From contig NZ_CP008852.1 of NCBI RefSeq assembly GCF_000725345.1, positions 1,393,693-1,457,692 on the forward strand: a stretch of 64,000 nt of DNA, read 5' to 3'. The position numbers and the translations under genes are program-made. Source of the stretch: Pelosinus sp. UFO1. GTDB lineage: Bacteria > Bacillota > Negativicutes > DSM-13327. Of this stretch, positions 34,232 through 45,450 are shown one piece after another (position 1 is the stretch's first letter; each line of letters begins with the position of its first letter). Under the pieces are notes generated by a model. It was not told where the DNA came from. It did no database searches and worked only from the letters and a program-made list of their open reading frames with translations.

Positions 34232-34723
34232 ATGTTAGAATTTAAAACAACCTCGCCTGAGGAAACCTTTGCATTTGGGCAATGTTTAGCAAAGGTATTG
34301 TCGGCGGGACAGGTAGTATGTTTAGTAGGAGATTTAGGAGCAGGAAAAACACTATTGGTACAAGGAATGGCAGCTGGATTAGATATACAAGATGCCATAA
34401 ATAGTCCAACTTTTACTATTTTGAATGTATATGAAGCCAGCTTTCCTGTATATCATTTTGATTTGTATCGATTAGAGGATGCAGCAGAATTATATGATAT
34501 TGGATTCTATGAATATACAGAGGGTGATGGTCTTTCCATTATCGAATGGCCAGACAAATTCCCGGATCAATTGCCTGACGAATATTTATGGATTGAAATA
34601 AATTCGGATTTTGTAAATAATGGCGGTAAGGTAAATGAGCGGGTGATACGTATTTCTGCTCTTGGTACTGCTTATGAACACATTTGTGAGGAGCTGAAAC
34701 AGATATGCCCATTCTTGCCTTAG
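34232..34723 (+). CDS. tsaE: tRNA threonylcarbamoyladenosine ATPase TsaE
   Basis: A 163-residue P-loop protein with Walker A GDLGAGKTLLVQG near residue 34, switch-like SPTFTILNVYE, FDLYRL and IEWPDKF, all conserved in TsaE. It helps TsaB-TsaD make the t6A modification of tRNAs that read ANN codons, in the cytoplasm. The tail overlaps the tsaB start by 19 bases. Confidence 0.94.
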   Translation: MLEFKTTSPEETFAFGQCLAKVLSAGQVVCLVGDLGAGKTLLVQGMAAGLDIQDAINSPTFTILNVYEASFPVYHFDLYRLEDAAELYDIGFYEYTEGDGLSIIEWPDKFPDQLPDEYLWIEINSDFVNNGGKVNERVIRISALGTAYEHICEELKQICPFLP

Positions 34724-35412
34724 ACACAGCTACCTTAGTATCCAGTGTCGCTTTAGCGACGAATGATACATTGTTAGCTGAGATTACATTACAAACAAAA
34801 AAAACGCACTCAGAATTATTAATGCCCCATATAGTCAAACTAATGGACATGGCAGAAGTAGCAAAGAGTGATATTAAAGCAGTTGCTGTTAGTATTGGCC
34901 CAGGGTCCTTTACTGGTCTGAGAATTGGTTTATCAACGGCCAAAACCTTGGCTTATGCTTTGAATATTCCTCTTGTAGGGGTGCCAACTTTGTCAGCGAT
35001 GGCCTATGGTTGCCCAGTACCAGGGGTGATTTTAGCTCCTATGCTTGACGCACAAAAAGGCAATGTATACCAGGCCTTATTTGAATGGCAGCAGGGTGAG
35101 TTAAAGGAAATTGAACCTGCAGCTGTAATACATGTGGATGTTGCATTGGAAAAATTAAGCCAGCTGGATCGTCCCGTTATTTTGCTTGGAGAATCTGCTG
35201 TGATGTATAAAGAAAAAATAAAGCAAATAGGCAAAAATTTAATAGTAGCAGCACCTCATATTATTATTCAACGAGCAAGTAGCGTGGCTGGCCTAGGGCA
35301 TAAATTAATAGCACAAGGCATACAGCATGATGTTATGAACTTGGAGCCTGTATATGTTAGACGTTCTGAAGCCGAGGTGTTGTGGGAACGTCGTCATGGA
35401 ATCACAGTATGA
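34705..35412 (+). CDS. tsaB: tRNA t6A synthesis scaffold TsaB
   Basis: A 235-residue ASKHA-fold protein. LALDTATLVSSVAL at the start, THSELLMPHI and SIGPGSFTGLRIGLSTAK (about residues 68-85) are TsaB hallmarks. It pairs with TsaD to form the catalytic complex for N6-threonylcarbamoyladenosine. The stop codon overlaps the rimI start. Confidence 0.94.
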   Translation: MPILALDTATLVSSVALATNDTLLAEITLQTKKTHSELLMPHIVKLMDMAEVAKSDIKAVAVSIGPGSFTGLRIGLSTAKTLAYALNIPLVGVPTLSAMAYGCPVPGVILAPMLDAQKGNVYQALFEWQQGELKEIEPAAVIHVDVALEKLSQLDRPVILLGESAVMYKEKIKQIGKNLIVAAPHIIIQRASSVAGLGHKLIAQGIQHDVMNLEPVYVRRSEAEVLWERRHGITV

Positions 35413-35855
35413 ATTCAATTTCCATAAGGCGTATGAATGCCCTAGATATTGATGGTGTACTCGCTGTGGAACAGCAGTCGTTTATTACACCTTGGTCACG
35501 TGAGGGCTTTGTTAATGAGATGAATAATGATTTATCCTATTACTTAGTAATGGTTGAAGCAGGTCAGATTATTGGGTATGCGGGTATGTGGCTCATTGTT
35601 GATGAAGCGCATGTTACCAATGTGGCAGTTTTACCAACACATCGAGGGAGAAAACTCGGAGAACAGTTAATGACTGCTCTTATCGAACATGCTAAAAAAC
35701 GGGGAGCCCTTCGAATGACACTAGAAGTGCGCGCATCAAATGAGGTTGCTCAAAATCTGTATGGGAAATTCGGTTTTGTGCCACAAGGGAGAAGGCGTAA
35801 TTACTATGTTGAGACAAAGGAAGATGCAATTATTATGTGGTGCGATTTCCCATAA
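35409..35855 (+). CDS. rimI: Ribosomal-protein alanine N-acetyltransferase RimI
   Basis: A 148-residue GNAT-family acetyltransferase with the acetyl-CoA motif VLPTHRGRKLGEQLM near residue 76, and LEVRASNEVAQNLYGKFGFVPQGRRRNYY, the RimI signature (about 105-133). It acetylates the N-terminus of ribosomal protein S18. ATG 35409 overlaps the tsaB stop; the longer frame from 35382 lies within tsaB and was not used. Confidence 0.92.
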   Translation: MNSISIRRMNALDIDGVLAVEQQSFITPWSREGFVNEMNNDLSYYLVMVEAGQIIGYAGMWLIVDEAHVTNVAVLPTHRGRKLGEQLMTALIEHAKKRGALRMTLEVRASNEVAQNLYGKFGFVPQGRRRNYYVETKEDAIIMWCDFP

Positions 35856-35860
35856 GAAAA

Positions 35861-36074
35861 GACTTGGTTTGTGCCAAGTCCTCGGACGCAGGCAGAAGCC
35901 TTAGTCGTTCTTACTTGGAATCAAGAAAGTGTTATACTTTCTGATTCCGTAAAAAAAGAGCCACTTGCGTGGCTAATAGGGTGATTGATGATACTTACAA
36001 TATGTAGCAGAGAATAAAAGTGTGACAATACTTTTAGATTGCGTCAGATAGAAGAAAAGATGGAGGCCATTGTT
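35861..36074 (+). other. Spacer rich in hairpins between rimI and tsaD
   Basis: Three stem-loops lie in about 110 bases: GACTTGG/CCAAGTC (35861-35880), GGAATC..AGAAAG with CTTTCTGATTCC (35917-35948, one bulged base), and AGCCAC/GTGGCT (35959-35974). The first two could stop transcription; the second is followed by an A run rather than a T run. Confidence 0.5.
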
Positions 36075-37115
36075 TTGGAAAAAATGCAAGAAAAACGCAA
36101 ACCTTGTTTAACACTGGCTTTAGAAACCAGTTGTGATGAAACATCCGCAGCTGTAGTGGCTGATGGACGTGTAATTTTATCAAATGTCATTTCCTCTCAA
36201 GTACCAGTACATCAAAAATATGGAGGAGTAGTTCCGGAGATTGCCTCTCGTAAACATATCGAAAATGTGATTCCTGTAGTTGACCAAGCTCTGCGTGACG
36301 CAGGTGTAACATTTAACGATATTTCAGCTATAGGTGTTACTTATGGTCCAGGTTTAGTCGGAGCTTTGCTGGTTGGCGTGTCCGTTGCCAAAGCCTTATC
36401 TTTTGCGACAGGTATCCCATTAGTTGGGGTGAACCATTTAGAAGGGCATATTTTTGCTAATTTTTTAGCTCATACTAAGTTAGAACCACCTTTTATGGCC
36501 TTGGTTGTATCAGGGGGGCACACTTCCTTAGTGCATGTCAAAGGGTATAACGAGTTCGAATTGTTAGGTCAAACCCGAGATGATGCTGCGGGTGAAGCCT
36601 TTGATAAGGTAGCAAGAGTTATGAAACTGCCTTACCCGGGTGGGCCTTACATTGATCGTTTAGCCCTGACAGGAAATCCAGAAGCCATTTCTTTTCCCAG
36701 GGCTTTACCTGGAAAAGATAGCTTTGAATTTAGTTTTAGCGGATTAAAATCAGCAGTACTTAATTACTTGAATAGTGCTGCTCAAAAAGAGGAAGAAATA
36801 AACACGGCAGATGTAGCTGCTAGTTTTCAAGCTGCTATAGTAGATGTATTAATCAGCAAGAGTTTACAGGCGGCAACGAATTGTGGTGTAAAACAAATCG
36901 TCTTGGCTGGAGGAGTGGCTGCCAATAGCAGCCTTAAAGCGAAAATGGAAAGTGCATGCCAAAAGGCGGGCTTTTCTTTATATTTCCCAGATATTATTTT
37001 ATGCACAGATAATGCGGCAATGATTGCTTGTCGGGCTTATTATCAACATCTCGTTGGAGATTATGCGGACTTACATCTGAATGCAAAGCCTTCTCTAAAA
37101 TTAGGTAACCGGTAG
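36075..37115 (+). CDS. tsaD: tRNA threonylcarbamoyltransferase TsaD
   Basis: A 346-residue enzyme of the Kae1/TsaD family. [15 protein letters not shown] at the start, the iron-binding [11 protein letters not shown] (two His), SGGHTSLV and [14 protein letters not shown] are diagnostic. It attaches the threonylcarbamoyl group to A37 of tRNA with TsaB and TsaE. TTG 36075 lies eight bases after GGAGG; the longer frame starting at 36039 has no ribosome site and adds a non-conserved stretch. Confidence 0.93.
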   Translation: MEKMQEKRKPCLTLALETSCDETSAAVVADGRVILSNVISSQVPVHQKYGGVVPEIASRKHIENVIPVVDQALRDAGVTFNDISAIGVTYGPGLVGALLVGVSVAKALSFATGIPLVGVNHLEGHIFANFLAHTKLEPPFMALVVSGGHTSLVHVKGYNEFELLGQTRDDAAGEAFDKVARVMKLPYPGGPYIDRLALTGNPEAISFPRALPGKDSFEFSFSGLKSAVLNYLNSAAQKEEEINTADVAASFQAAIVDVLISKSLQAATNCGVKQIVLAGGVAANSSLKAKMESACQKAGFSLYFPDIILCTDNAAMIACRAYYQHLVGDYADLHLNAKPSLKLGNR

Positions 37116-37236
37116 AAAGGGCTTCCATTACATAAAAGAAAGCGCCCGTAGCCAGTAACAAGGAATTTTTAAGGAATAAGTGGAATAAGTATTTATAGTA
37201 TTTTACATACAGTAGTAAGAATAGATGGAGGTATAT

Positions 37237-38658
37237 ATGGGAGTGGCTGGAGATGTTTGTCGGAAAATAACTGCATTAGCTCCTGCGCAAATAGCAGTAT
37301 TAGACAATATTTGTGCAGTGTTAGGACTGGCGAGTGATCTAGCTCATGCTCAGGTTACCTTATATGCTAAGGCACGAAATGAAAATTTCCTGGTGATTGC
37401 TGCCCAGGTAAAGCCAAATACTAGCTTTGTACAACACAAGCCGAATTTACTTGGGAGTACCGTTTATGCTTCTGAAGAGCCGCTTATTTGGCGCAGCATT
37501 TCTAAAGGCGAAGCAATTCATGGACAACGTGAATGGGCACTTGGCATGTGGATGGAAATGCAAGTCTATCCTGTACGGGATGCAAGTGGTAACGTAATTG
37601 CTGCTATCAGTTTTGAAACCAGTTTGGAAGAATCTCATATGGAAGGTCATCAATTGCTTGTAGAGACTGCTCAACTATTACTGTCAACAGTGAAAATACC
37701 AAGTAGTAGTAAGTATTATCGATCTTTATCAGCGAGTGATGGTATTTTGATAATCAACGAACAAGGAAAGATTGTTTTTGCTAATTCAACAGCAGAGAGT
37801 ATTTATAAGGTTTTAGCTGTAGGGTGTATTGTCGGAAGGCGCATTTATGATCGTCAGGCCAATATGGGATTAGCCCAGAAGGCTATAACAGTGCAAGAAC
37901 CTTGTGAGACTGAATTAACTGCTGGAAATATGATTTTAGTACAAAGGGCCATTCCTATTGTCGTTAACCGGGTAAGTGTCTGCACAGTGATGATTTTGAC
38001 AGATGTTACCGAATTAAAAAAGAAAGAAAAAGAGTTACTAATAAAATCTGCAGTGATTCAGGAAATACATCATCGAGTAAAAAACAATTTACAAACCATT
38101 GCTAGTTTGTTAAGGTTACAAGCAAGACGCACTAAATCACAGGAAGTAAAAGCAGCTTTAAGGGAAAGCGTGAACCGTATTTCCAGTATATCCGTTGTTC
38201 ATGAATTTTTATCACAGCAAGATGCAGAGTTTATTGATGTGGCAGAAGTCGCAAAAAATATTCTCGATTTAGTCATACAAAACATGCTAGAACCCGATTT
38301 CAACCTGCAAACTATTTTCAATGGGGAAACAGTAGTATTCCCTTCTGAACAAGCTAGTAGTTTGGCACTCGTCATCAATGAACTCATTCAAAATTCAATA
38401 GAACATGGTTTTATTGGCAGGCATGAAGGTATCATTGGGGTTGACATTACGACGATGGAAGACAAGTATAAAATTGAAATATATGATAATGGAATTGGCA
38501 TGCCGCCAACATTTAATCCACAATTATCGAATAGTTTAGGATTGCAGATTGTACGTACTCTTATTGAAAGCGATGTTGGCGGGAGTTTTGAAATGTATAC
38601 AGATCAAGGTACCCATGCTTGTATTACCATTCCCCGTAAGGTGGAGGGAGGAGTTTGA
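37237..38658 (+). CDS. Soluble sensor histidine kinase, PdtaS-like
   Basis: A 473-residue kinase without membrane segments. The N-terminal about 150 residues resemble the GAF-type sensor of PdtaS/EutW kinases; a PAS domain follows (about 165-265; DGILIINEQGKIVFANSTAE). The HisKA_2 motif EIHHRVKNNLQTIASLLRLQ is near residue 285, and the ATPase domain has VINELIQNSIEHGF and DNGIGMP. It should phosphorylate the ANTAR regulator encoded next, which overlaps it by a few bases. ATG 37237 follows GGAGG by five bases. Confidence 0.88.
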   Translation: MGVAGDVCRKITALAPAQIAVLDNICAVLGLASDLAHAQVTLYAKARNENFLVIAAQVKPNTSFVQHKPNLLGSTVYASEEPLIWRSISKGEAIHGQREWALGMWMEMQVYPVRDASGNVIAAISFETSLEESHMEGHQLLVETAQLLLSTVKIPSSSKYYRSLSASDGILIINEQGKIVFANSTAESIYKVLAVGCIVGRRIYDRQANMGLAQKAITVQEPCETELTAGNMILVQRAIPIVVNRVSVCTVMILTDVTELKKKEKELLIKSAVIQEIHHRVKNNLQTIASLLRLQARRTKSQEVKAALRESVNRISSISVVHEFLSQQDAEFIDVAEVAKNILDLVIQNMLEPDFNLQTIFNGETVVFPSEQASSLALVINELIQNSIEHGFIGRHEGIIGVDITTMEDKYKIEIYDNGIGMPPTFNPQLSNSLGLQIVRTLIESDVGGSFEMYTDQGTHACITIPRKVEGGV

Positions 38659-38660
38659 AA

Positions 38661-39242
38661 ATGGAACCATTGCGTATTGTAATTGCAGATAATGAATCCA
38701 TTATTCGAATGGATTTAAAGGAAATTCTAGAAGAGGCGGGTCATACAGTAGTAGCTGAAGCTTCTGATGGTTCACGGGCCGTTGATTTGGTTCGTCAATA
38801 TAGACCTGATTTGGTTATCATGGATATTAAGATGCCGGAAATGGACGGTATTACAGCTGCCAAAATAATTTCTAACGAAAAACTTGCACCGGTATTATTA
38901 CTTACAGCCTTTAGCCAAAAAGATATTGTGGAAAAAGCCAAAGATTCAGGGGTTTTGGCTTATTTAGTTAAGCCTGTGAAAGAAGTTAATTTATTCCCTG
39001 CAATGGAAATTGCTTTATCACGCTTTCAAGAATTTGCCGAATTAGAACAAGAACTAGAAAATGTAAAACAGTCTCTGGAAACTAGGAAGATTTTAGATCG
39101 TGCAAAAGGAATACTAATGGATGCATATAACTTGAGTGAAACAGAAGCATATAGGCGCATTCAACAATATAGTATGAGTAAACGCAAAGCAATTAAAGAT
39201 GTGGCTGAATCCATAGTGCAAGCAGCAACTAAGAGAAATTAA
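38661..39242 (+). CDS. ANTAR-domain response regulator (RNA antiterminator)
   Basis: A 193-residue regulator: receiver domain 1-120 (IADNESIIRMD, phosphorylated Asp in VIMDIKMPEMDG, LLTAF, LVKPV), a short coiled coil, then an ANTAR domain (RAKGILMDAYNLSETEAYRRIQQYSMSKR, about 143-188). ANTAR proteins bind paired RNA hairpins and prevent transcription termination. The target RNAs are probably elsewhere; none was identified here. ATG 38661 is seven bases after GGAGGGAGGAG. Confidence 0.93.
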   Translation: MEPLRIVIADNESIIRMDLKEILEEAGHTVVAEASDGSRAVDLVRQYRPDLVIMDIKMPEMDGITAAKIISNEKLAPVLLLTAFSQKDIVEKAKDSGVLAYLVKPVKEVNLFPAMEIALSRFQEFAELEQELENVKQSLETRKILDRAKGILMDAYNLSETEAYRRIQQYSMSKRKAIKDVAESIVQAATKRN

Positions 39243-39305
39243 GCGTGAAAAAGTAGGCGAATTTATATTTTTTAAAAAAAATACTGATTTTTACCATGAA
39301 AACAC

Positions 39306-39334
39306 TTGCTTTTTCTTGCTGAATTTTATATCAT
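39306..39334 (+). promoter_or_regulatory. Promoter of groESL
   Basis: TTGCTT (39306-39311), 17 bases, TATCAT (39329-39334). Transcription would start a few bases before the CIRCE element. Confidence 0.6.
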
Positions 39335-39345
39335 AAATTATGTGA

Positions 39346-39700
<355 letters not shown>

Positions 39701-39710
39701 TAAAAATTAA

Positions 39711-41375
<1,665 letters not shown>

Positions 41376-41456
41376 TATAAGCCTCAAACCCCTTTGCAGG
41401 AACGGGTTTGTCCGCTGATGTACATCGAATGCTAACATTTTGCTAACATAAATGTA

Positions 41457-41500
41457 GAAGTTGCGCGCAAGTTAGAAACTTGCGCGCAACTTCTTTTTTA
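41457..41500 (+). terminator. Terminator of groESL
   Basis: A perfect 17-base stem with GCGCGC core (41457-41473 with 41477-41493), AGA loop and a run of six T. Confidence 0.95.
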
Positions 41501-41565
41501 TTTTATCTTCATAAATTCTCCTTTTCCTGCATACATACTATTGTAGCGGCGGAAGGGGGACGGAT

Positions 41566-42306
41566 ATGGTTTTAAATCTAAGACGTTTATTTAATCGTAG
41601 ACATTTATTTTATGGGATGATAGGACTTTTTGCGATTAGTGCGGTTTATATTCAAGTGGCGGAACTTATTGCATCAGGACCTATGGCGATTGCTGGTACT
41701 CGGACTGAACGTAAAGTGGTAGCATTAACCTTTGATCATTCTTGGGGCAATAAGTTTACCCCCTCAATATTGGATACATTAAAACAGCATGATACGAAAG
41801 TAACATTTTTTATTATGGGGCCTTGGGCTAAGAAGTATCCAGATGTGGCAAAACGTATGGTGACAGATGGACATGAAATCGCAAGTCATGGTTATCGCCA
41901 TGAAAATTATGGTGATAGAACAAGAGAATGGGTTAAGGAAGATATTGAAAAATCACATGAACTGATAAAAGAAGTGACTGGTGTAGATGCTACGTTAATT
42001 CGTCCACCAAATGGTCATTATAGTCAACAATCTTTAAAAGTAACAGATGAATTAGGATATAAAACCATTATATGGAATATTGATTCTTTGGACTGGAAGA
42101 ATCCTGGTCGCGATGTTATTATCGAAAGGGTTATGAAGCGTTTGAAACCTGGAGGGATTATTCTTATGCACGCATCTGATACTCCAGTTCAGACAGCGGA
42201 AGCATTACCTATTTTGTTAGATAAAATAAAGGCCGAAGGTTATGAAATTGTCACTGTGGGCCAACTGTTAAGTCAACACGCACAAAATGGGATACTTAGG
42301 CATTAA
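41566..42306 (+). CDS. Polysaccharide deacetylase (PdaB-like)
   Basis: A 246-residue NodB-family protein with one N-terminal membrane helix. The NodB motifs are ALTFDHSWGN (where most members have TFDDG; the first, catalytic Asp is kept), SHGYRHENY (metal His), RPPNGHY and LMHAS. It resembles the sporulation deacetylases of the PdaB group, in which the second Asp is often replaced. Likely acts on peptidoglycan or spore cortex outside the membrane. A terminator follows. Confidence 0.88.
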   Translation: MVLNLRRLFNRRHLFYGMIGLFAISAVYIQVAELIASGPMAIAGTRTERKVVALTFDHSWGNKFTPSILDTLKQHDTKVTFFIMGPWAKKYPDVAKRMVTDGHEIASHGYRHENYGDRTREWVKEDIEKSHELIKEVTGVDATLIRPPNGHYSQQSLKVTDELGYKTIIWNIDSLDWKNPGRDVIIERVMKRLKPGGIILMHASDTPVQTAEALPILLDKIKAEGYEIVTVGQLLSQHAQNGILRH

Positions 42307-42340
42307 AAGATTGCTTTATAGCAGTCTTATTTTTTTTCTG
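42307..42340 (+). terminator. Terminator after the deacetylase gene
   Basis: AAGATTGC (42307-42314) pairs with GCAGTCTT (42321-42328, one G-U pair), then a T-rich run of nine. Confidence 0.8.
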
Positions 42341-42391
42341 ATTGGGCAGGGAAACGGTAATAATACCGCGAAGAATAATAAGTTGCATAAC

Positions 42392-42419
42392 TTGACAAAG
42401 TAGTATGATAAACTACATC
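42392..42419 (+). promoter_or_regulatory. Possible promoter of the mqn operon
   Basis: Perfect TTGACA (42392-42397), 16 bases, TACATC (42414-42419). The -10 is weak, but the placement 24 bases before the mqnE start is reasonable. Confidence 0.45.
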
Positions 42420-42442
42420 ATATGATGATGAGGTGTCAAAAA

Positions 42443-43546
42443 ATGAATTTGATAGATAAAGCCGTAAAAAAGGTAAGCAGCGGTGAACGCTTGCATTTTA
42501 CGGAAGCCTTAGCCTTATATCAGGATAATGATATTCTAAAGCTGGCTAGTCTGGCACGCAGTGTCAAAGAGCGTAAATCAGGTAATTATGTGTATTATAA
42601 TGTGAACCGACATATTAATTTAACTAATATTTGTGTATCAGGCTGCCCTTTATGTGCCTTTGGCTGCAAAGCGGAAGAGGAGAGGGCTTATGTTATGGAA
42701 AAAGCAGAGGTAATCCGGATTGTACGTCAAACAGTAGAAGATACCCCTGACCTTAGTGAAATACATATGGTAAGCGCACTACATCCAGACAAGCCTTTTT
42801 CCTATTATCTTGAAATTGTCGCCGCAGTAAAGGCTACCGCACCTCAGGTTCATTTAAAGGCCTTTACTCCTGTAGAAATTGTACATTTTTCCAATATTTC
42901 TAAGTTAAGTATTAAGATTGTGTTGGAACAATTAAAAGCTGCAGGTTTAGATTCTTTGCCAGGGGGTGGGGCGGAAATTTTAGATGACAGTGTTCGTAAG
43001 GTGATATGTCCTAATAAAGCTACGACGGCTGAATGGATAAAGGTTATTACTACAGCCCATTCTTTAGGACTGCCCACAAATGCCACCATGCTATACGGGC
43101 ATATTGAGACCATAGAACAACGTATACAACATCTCATTACATTACGAGAAATTCAGGATCAAACAGGCGGGTTCCAGGCTTTTGTGGCCTTTCCTTTTCA
43201 TCCTGCCAACACGGGTCTTTCTGAGTTAGAACGAGTAGCCTCTTGGGAAGATTTAAAAATGATTGCCCTTGCAAGAATTATTTTGGATAATTTTGATCAT
43301 GTAAAAGCCTTTTGGATGATGTTAACATTACCTATTGCCCAATTAGCGCTAGCCTTTGGGGCAGATGATCTAGATGGTACAGTGGTAGAGGAAAGGATTA
43401 TTCACGCGGCAGGTGCTACAACTAAAACAGGCATTACAAAAAAAGAAATCATTCATTTCGTCGAGGAGACGGGTTACCTTGCTGTGGAACGAGATACTTT
43501 TTATCATCCACTAAAAATATCGAGTGGAGTGAAAATAAATGCATGA
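42443..43546 (+). CDS. mqnE: Aminofutalosine synthase MqnE
   Basis: A 367-residue radical SAM enzyme. The cluster motif is CVSGCPLCAF (CxxxCxxC, about residues 63-72); LPGGGAEIL and the TKEE-like C-terminus match the MqnE/MqnC/CofH group. It joins 3-(1-carboxyvinyloxy)benzoate, the MqnA product, to the SAM-derived adenosine to give aminofutalosine, in the futalosine route to menaquinone. MqnE rather than MqnC because it stands first and the clear MqnC lies downstream. Start 42443 is seven bases after GAGGTG. Confidence 0.9.
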   Translation: MNLIDKAVKKVSSGERLHFTEALALYQDNDILKLASLARSVKERKSGNYVYYNVNRHINLTNICVSGCPLCAFGCKAEEERAYVMEKAEVIRIVRQTVEDTPDLSEIHMVSALHPDKPFSYYLEIVAAVKATAPQVHLKAFTPVEIVHFSNISKLSIKIVLEQLKAAGLDSLPGGGAEILDDSVRKVICPNKATTAEWIKVITTAHSLGLPTNATMLYGHIETIEQRIQHLITLREIQDQTGGFQAFVAFPFHPANTGLSELERVASWEDLKMIALARIILDNFDHVKAFWMMLTLPIAQLALAFGADDLDGTVVEERIIHAAGATTKTGITKKEIIHFVEETGYLAVERDTFYHPLKISSGVKINA

Positions 43547-44378
43547 ACCGAGTTTAGGAAATATTAATTTTATTAACTGTTTACCCCTTCACTATGGATT
43601 AGACCATGGTGGCTTTGGGCAACATGTTCATATACAGTCAGCTACCCCATCAGAACTCAATAACTCTGTTATTACTGGGAAATTAGCCGTGAGTCCAGTG
43701 TCATCTATTATTTATGCACAAAACAGTGAAAATCTTGTGCTGATGCCTGATGTATCAATCAGTGCCAATGGGGCATTAGAAAGTATTGTATTGGTATCAA
43801 AGGTTCCAATTGAAGAGCTAGGTCAAGCTCGTATTGCCTTGACAGCAAAATCAGCTACTTCCCATGGTCTGCTAAAAATTATTCTGCATCATGGGTATCA
43901 AGCTGCTCCAGAATATTTTATTAGTCCATTATCACTTACTGAAGGAGTACTTGATCAGGCACAGGCGGTCTTATTTATTGGCGATGATGCTCTTACAGCG
44001 TATCATAATCGTGTGCCTAGCTACTATTACTATGATTTAGGAGCGGAGTGGAGGAAGTTAACAGGACTTGCTATGGTCTATGCGGTATGGGTTGTCAATC
44101 GAAATTTTTCCATCTTACAGGCGAAGGCCGTACAAATGTTATATGAAAAGGTGACAGGCGGGTTTGCCTATGGATTAGCTCATATAAAAGATGCTGCGGA
44201 TACGTTGTGCGGTAAATTTCCTTTGACAGCGGCGCAACTCATACATTATATTGGTCTTCTCAATTATCAATTTACTCCTGCTCATGAGGAGGCATTATTA
44301 ACTTATTATAAAATGGCATATGGTCTAGGGTTGATCCCTATCGTGCCAAAGCTTGAATTTGCGAAGGTGATACGATGA
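43539..44378 (+). CDS. mqnA: Chorismate dehydratase MqnA
   Basis: A 279-residue protein of the periplasmic-binding-protein-like MqnA family. It starts GNINFINCLPLHYGL, and has SPVSSIIYAQ and FIGDDAL, typical of MqnA. It removes water from chorismate to give 3-(1-carboxyvinyloxy)benzoate, the first committed step of the futalosine pathway. It overlaps both mqnE and mqnC by a few bases, so the three are co-translated. Confidence 0.92.
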   Translation: MHEPSLGNINFINCLPLHYGLDHGGFGQHVHIQSATPSELNNSVITGKLAVSPVSSIIYAQNSENLVLMPDVSISANGALESIVLVSKVPIEELGQARIALTAKSATSHGLLKIILHHGYQAAPEYFISPLSLTEGVLDQAQAVLFIGDDALTAYHNRVPSYYYYDLGAEWRKLTGLAMVYAVWVVNRNFSILQAKAVQMLYEKVTGGFAYGLAHIKDAADTLCGKFPLTAAQLIHYIGLLNYQFTPAHEEALLTYYKMAYGLGLIPIVPKLEFAKVIR

Positions 44379-45409
44379 ATAAAATGCTTACAACAGAAAA
44401 AGCCCTAGAGATGTTGTCTACTAAAGATGTGTTAGAGCTGGGTCAGGCTGCGAATAAAGTGAGACAAGAAATGCATCCAGATAATCTTGTCACCTTTGTT
44501 ATTGATCGTAATATTAATTACACGAATGTATGCACCAGTGAATGTCGTTTTTGTGCTTTCTTTCGCACAGAAGGGCATCCGGATGGGTATACCCTATCCA
44601 AGGAGATTATCTTTGAGAAACTGAAAGAAACCATCGAGGCAGGGGGAACCCAGGTAATGTTGCAAGGTGGTCTTAATCCTGCTCTAGGATTAAATTATTA
44701 TATCGACTTGCTGACCTTTATTAAAAAGAACTTTGACATTGTCATTCATTCCTTTTCTCCAGCAGAGATTCTACATATTGCCAAGAAAGAAGGTATCTCC
44801 ATCACAGAGACCCTGGTAAAGTTAAAGGCAGCAGGTCTCGATTCTCTGCCTGGCGGTGGCGCTGAAATTTTAGTGGACGAGGTCCGCCAAAGGGTGAGCC
44901 CTAAAAAGATTAGTGCTAGTGATTGGCTTCTGGTGATGGAAGCAGCTCACCAAGTTGGCCTGGAGACCACAGCCACTATGGTAATTGGTATGGGTGAGAC
45001 GTATGCCCAGCGTATGGAACATATGGAGAAAGTACGTACTCTTCAAGAAAAGACGGGAGGATTTCGTGCCTTTATCATTTGGTCTTTTCAACCGGGAAAT
45101 ACACAGATGGGCGGAGAAAAAATTTCTGCATGGGACTATTTAAAAACATTATCGATAGCCAGGTTGTATTTCCATAATATTAAACACATTCAGGGTTCAT
45201 GGGTGACGCAAGGACAGAATATTGGACAATTGACATTGGCTTTTGGTGCTAATGATTTAGGGAGCATAATGCTAGAGGAGAATGTGGTCAAAGCCGCAGG
45301 TACATCTCATCAAATGACAATTGACAAGATGCTCAGTTTAATTCGCGAAACAGGTAAAAAACCAGCGCAGCGTGATACCCAGTATAATATAATTAAAACT
45401 TTTGAGTAG
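44375..45409 (+). CDS. mqnC: Cyclic dehypoxanthine futalosine synthase MqnC
   Basis: A 344-residue radical SAM enzyme with the cluster motif CTSECRFCAFF (about residues 53-63), GGTQVMLQGGLNP, LPGGGAEILVDEVR and FGANDLGSIMLEENVV, matching MqnC. It cyclises dehypoxanthine futalosine. The substrate requires that the base of aminofutalosine first be removed, normally by MqnB or a MTA nucleosidase, which is not seen here except for the phosphorylase-like gene that follows. Confidence 0.92.
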   Translation: MNKMLTTEKALEMLSTKDVLELGQAANKVRQEMHPDNLVTFVIDRNINYTNVCTSECRFCAFFRTEGHPDGYTLSKEIIFEKLKETIEAGGTQVMLQGGLNPALGLNYYIDLLTFIKKNFDIVIHSFSPAEILHIAKKEGISITETLVKLKAAGLDSLPGGGAEILVDEVRQRVSPKKISASDWLLVMEAAHQVGLETTATMVIGMGETYAQRMEHMEKVRTLQEKTGGFRAFIIWSFQPGNTQMGGEKISAWDYLKTLSIARLYFHNIKHIQGSWVTQGQNIGQLTLAFGANDLGSIMLEENVVKAAGTSHQMTIDKMLSLIRETGKKPAQRDTQYNIIKTFE

Positions 45410-45450
45410 AGAGTGAATCTCTAATACATGAGAAGGATGGGTTAGATAAG

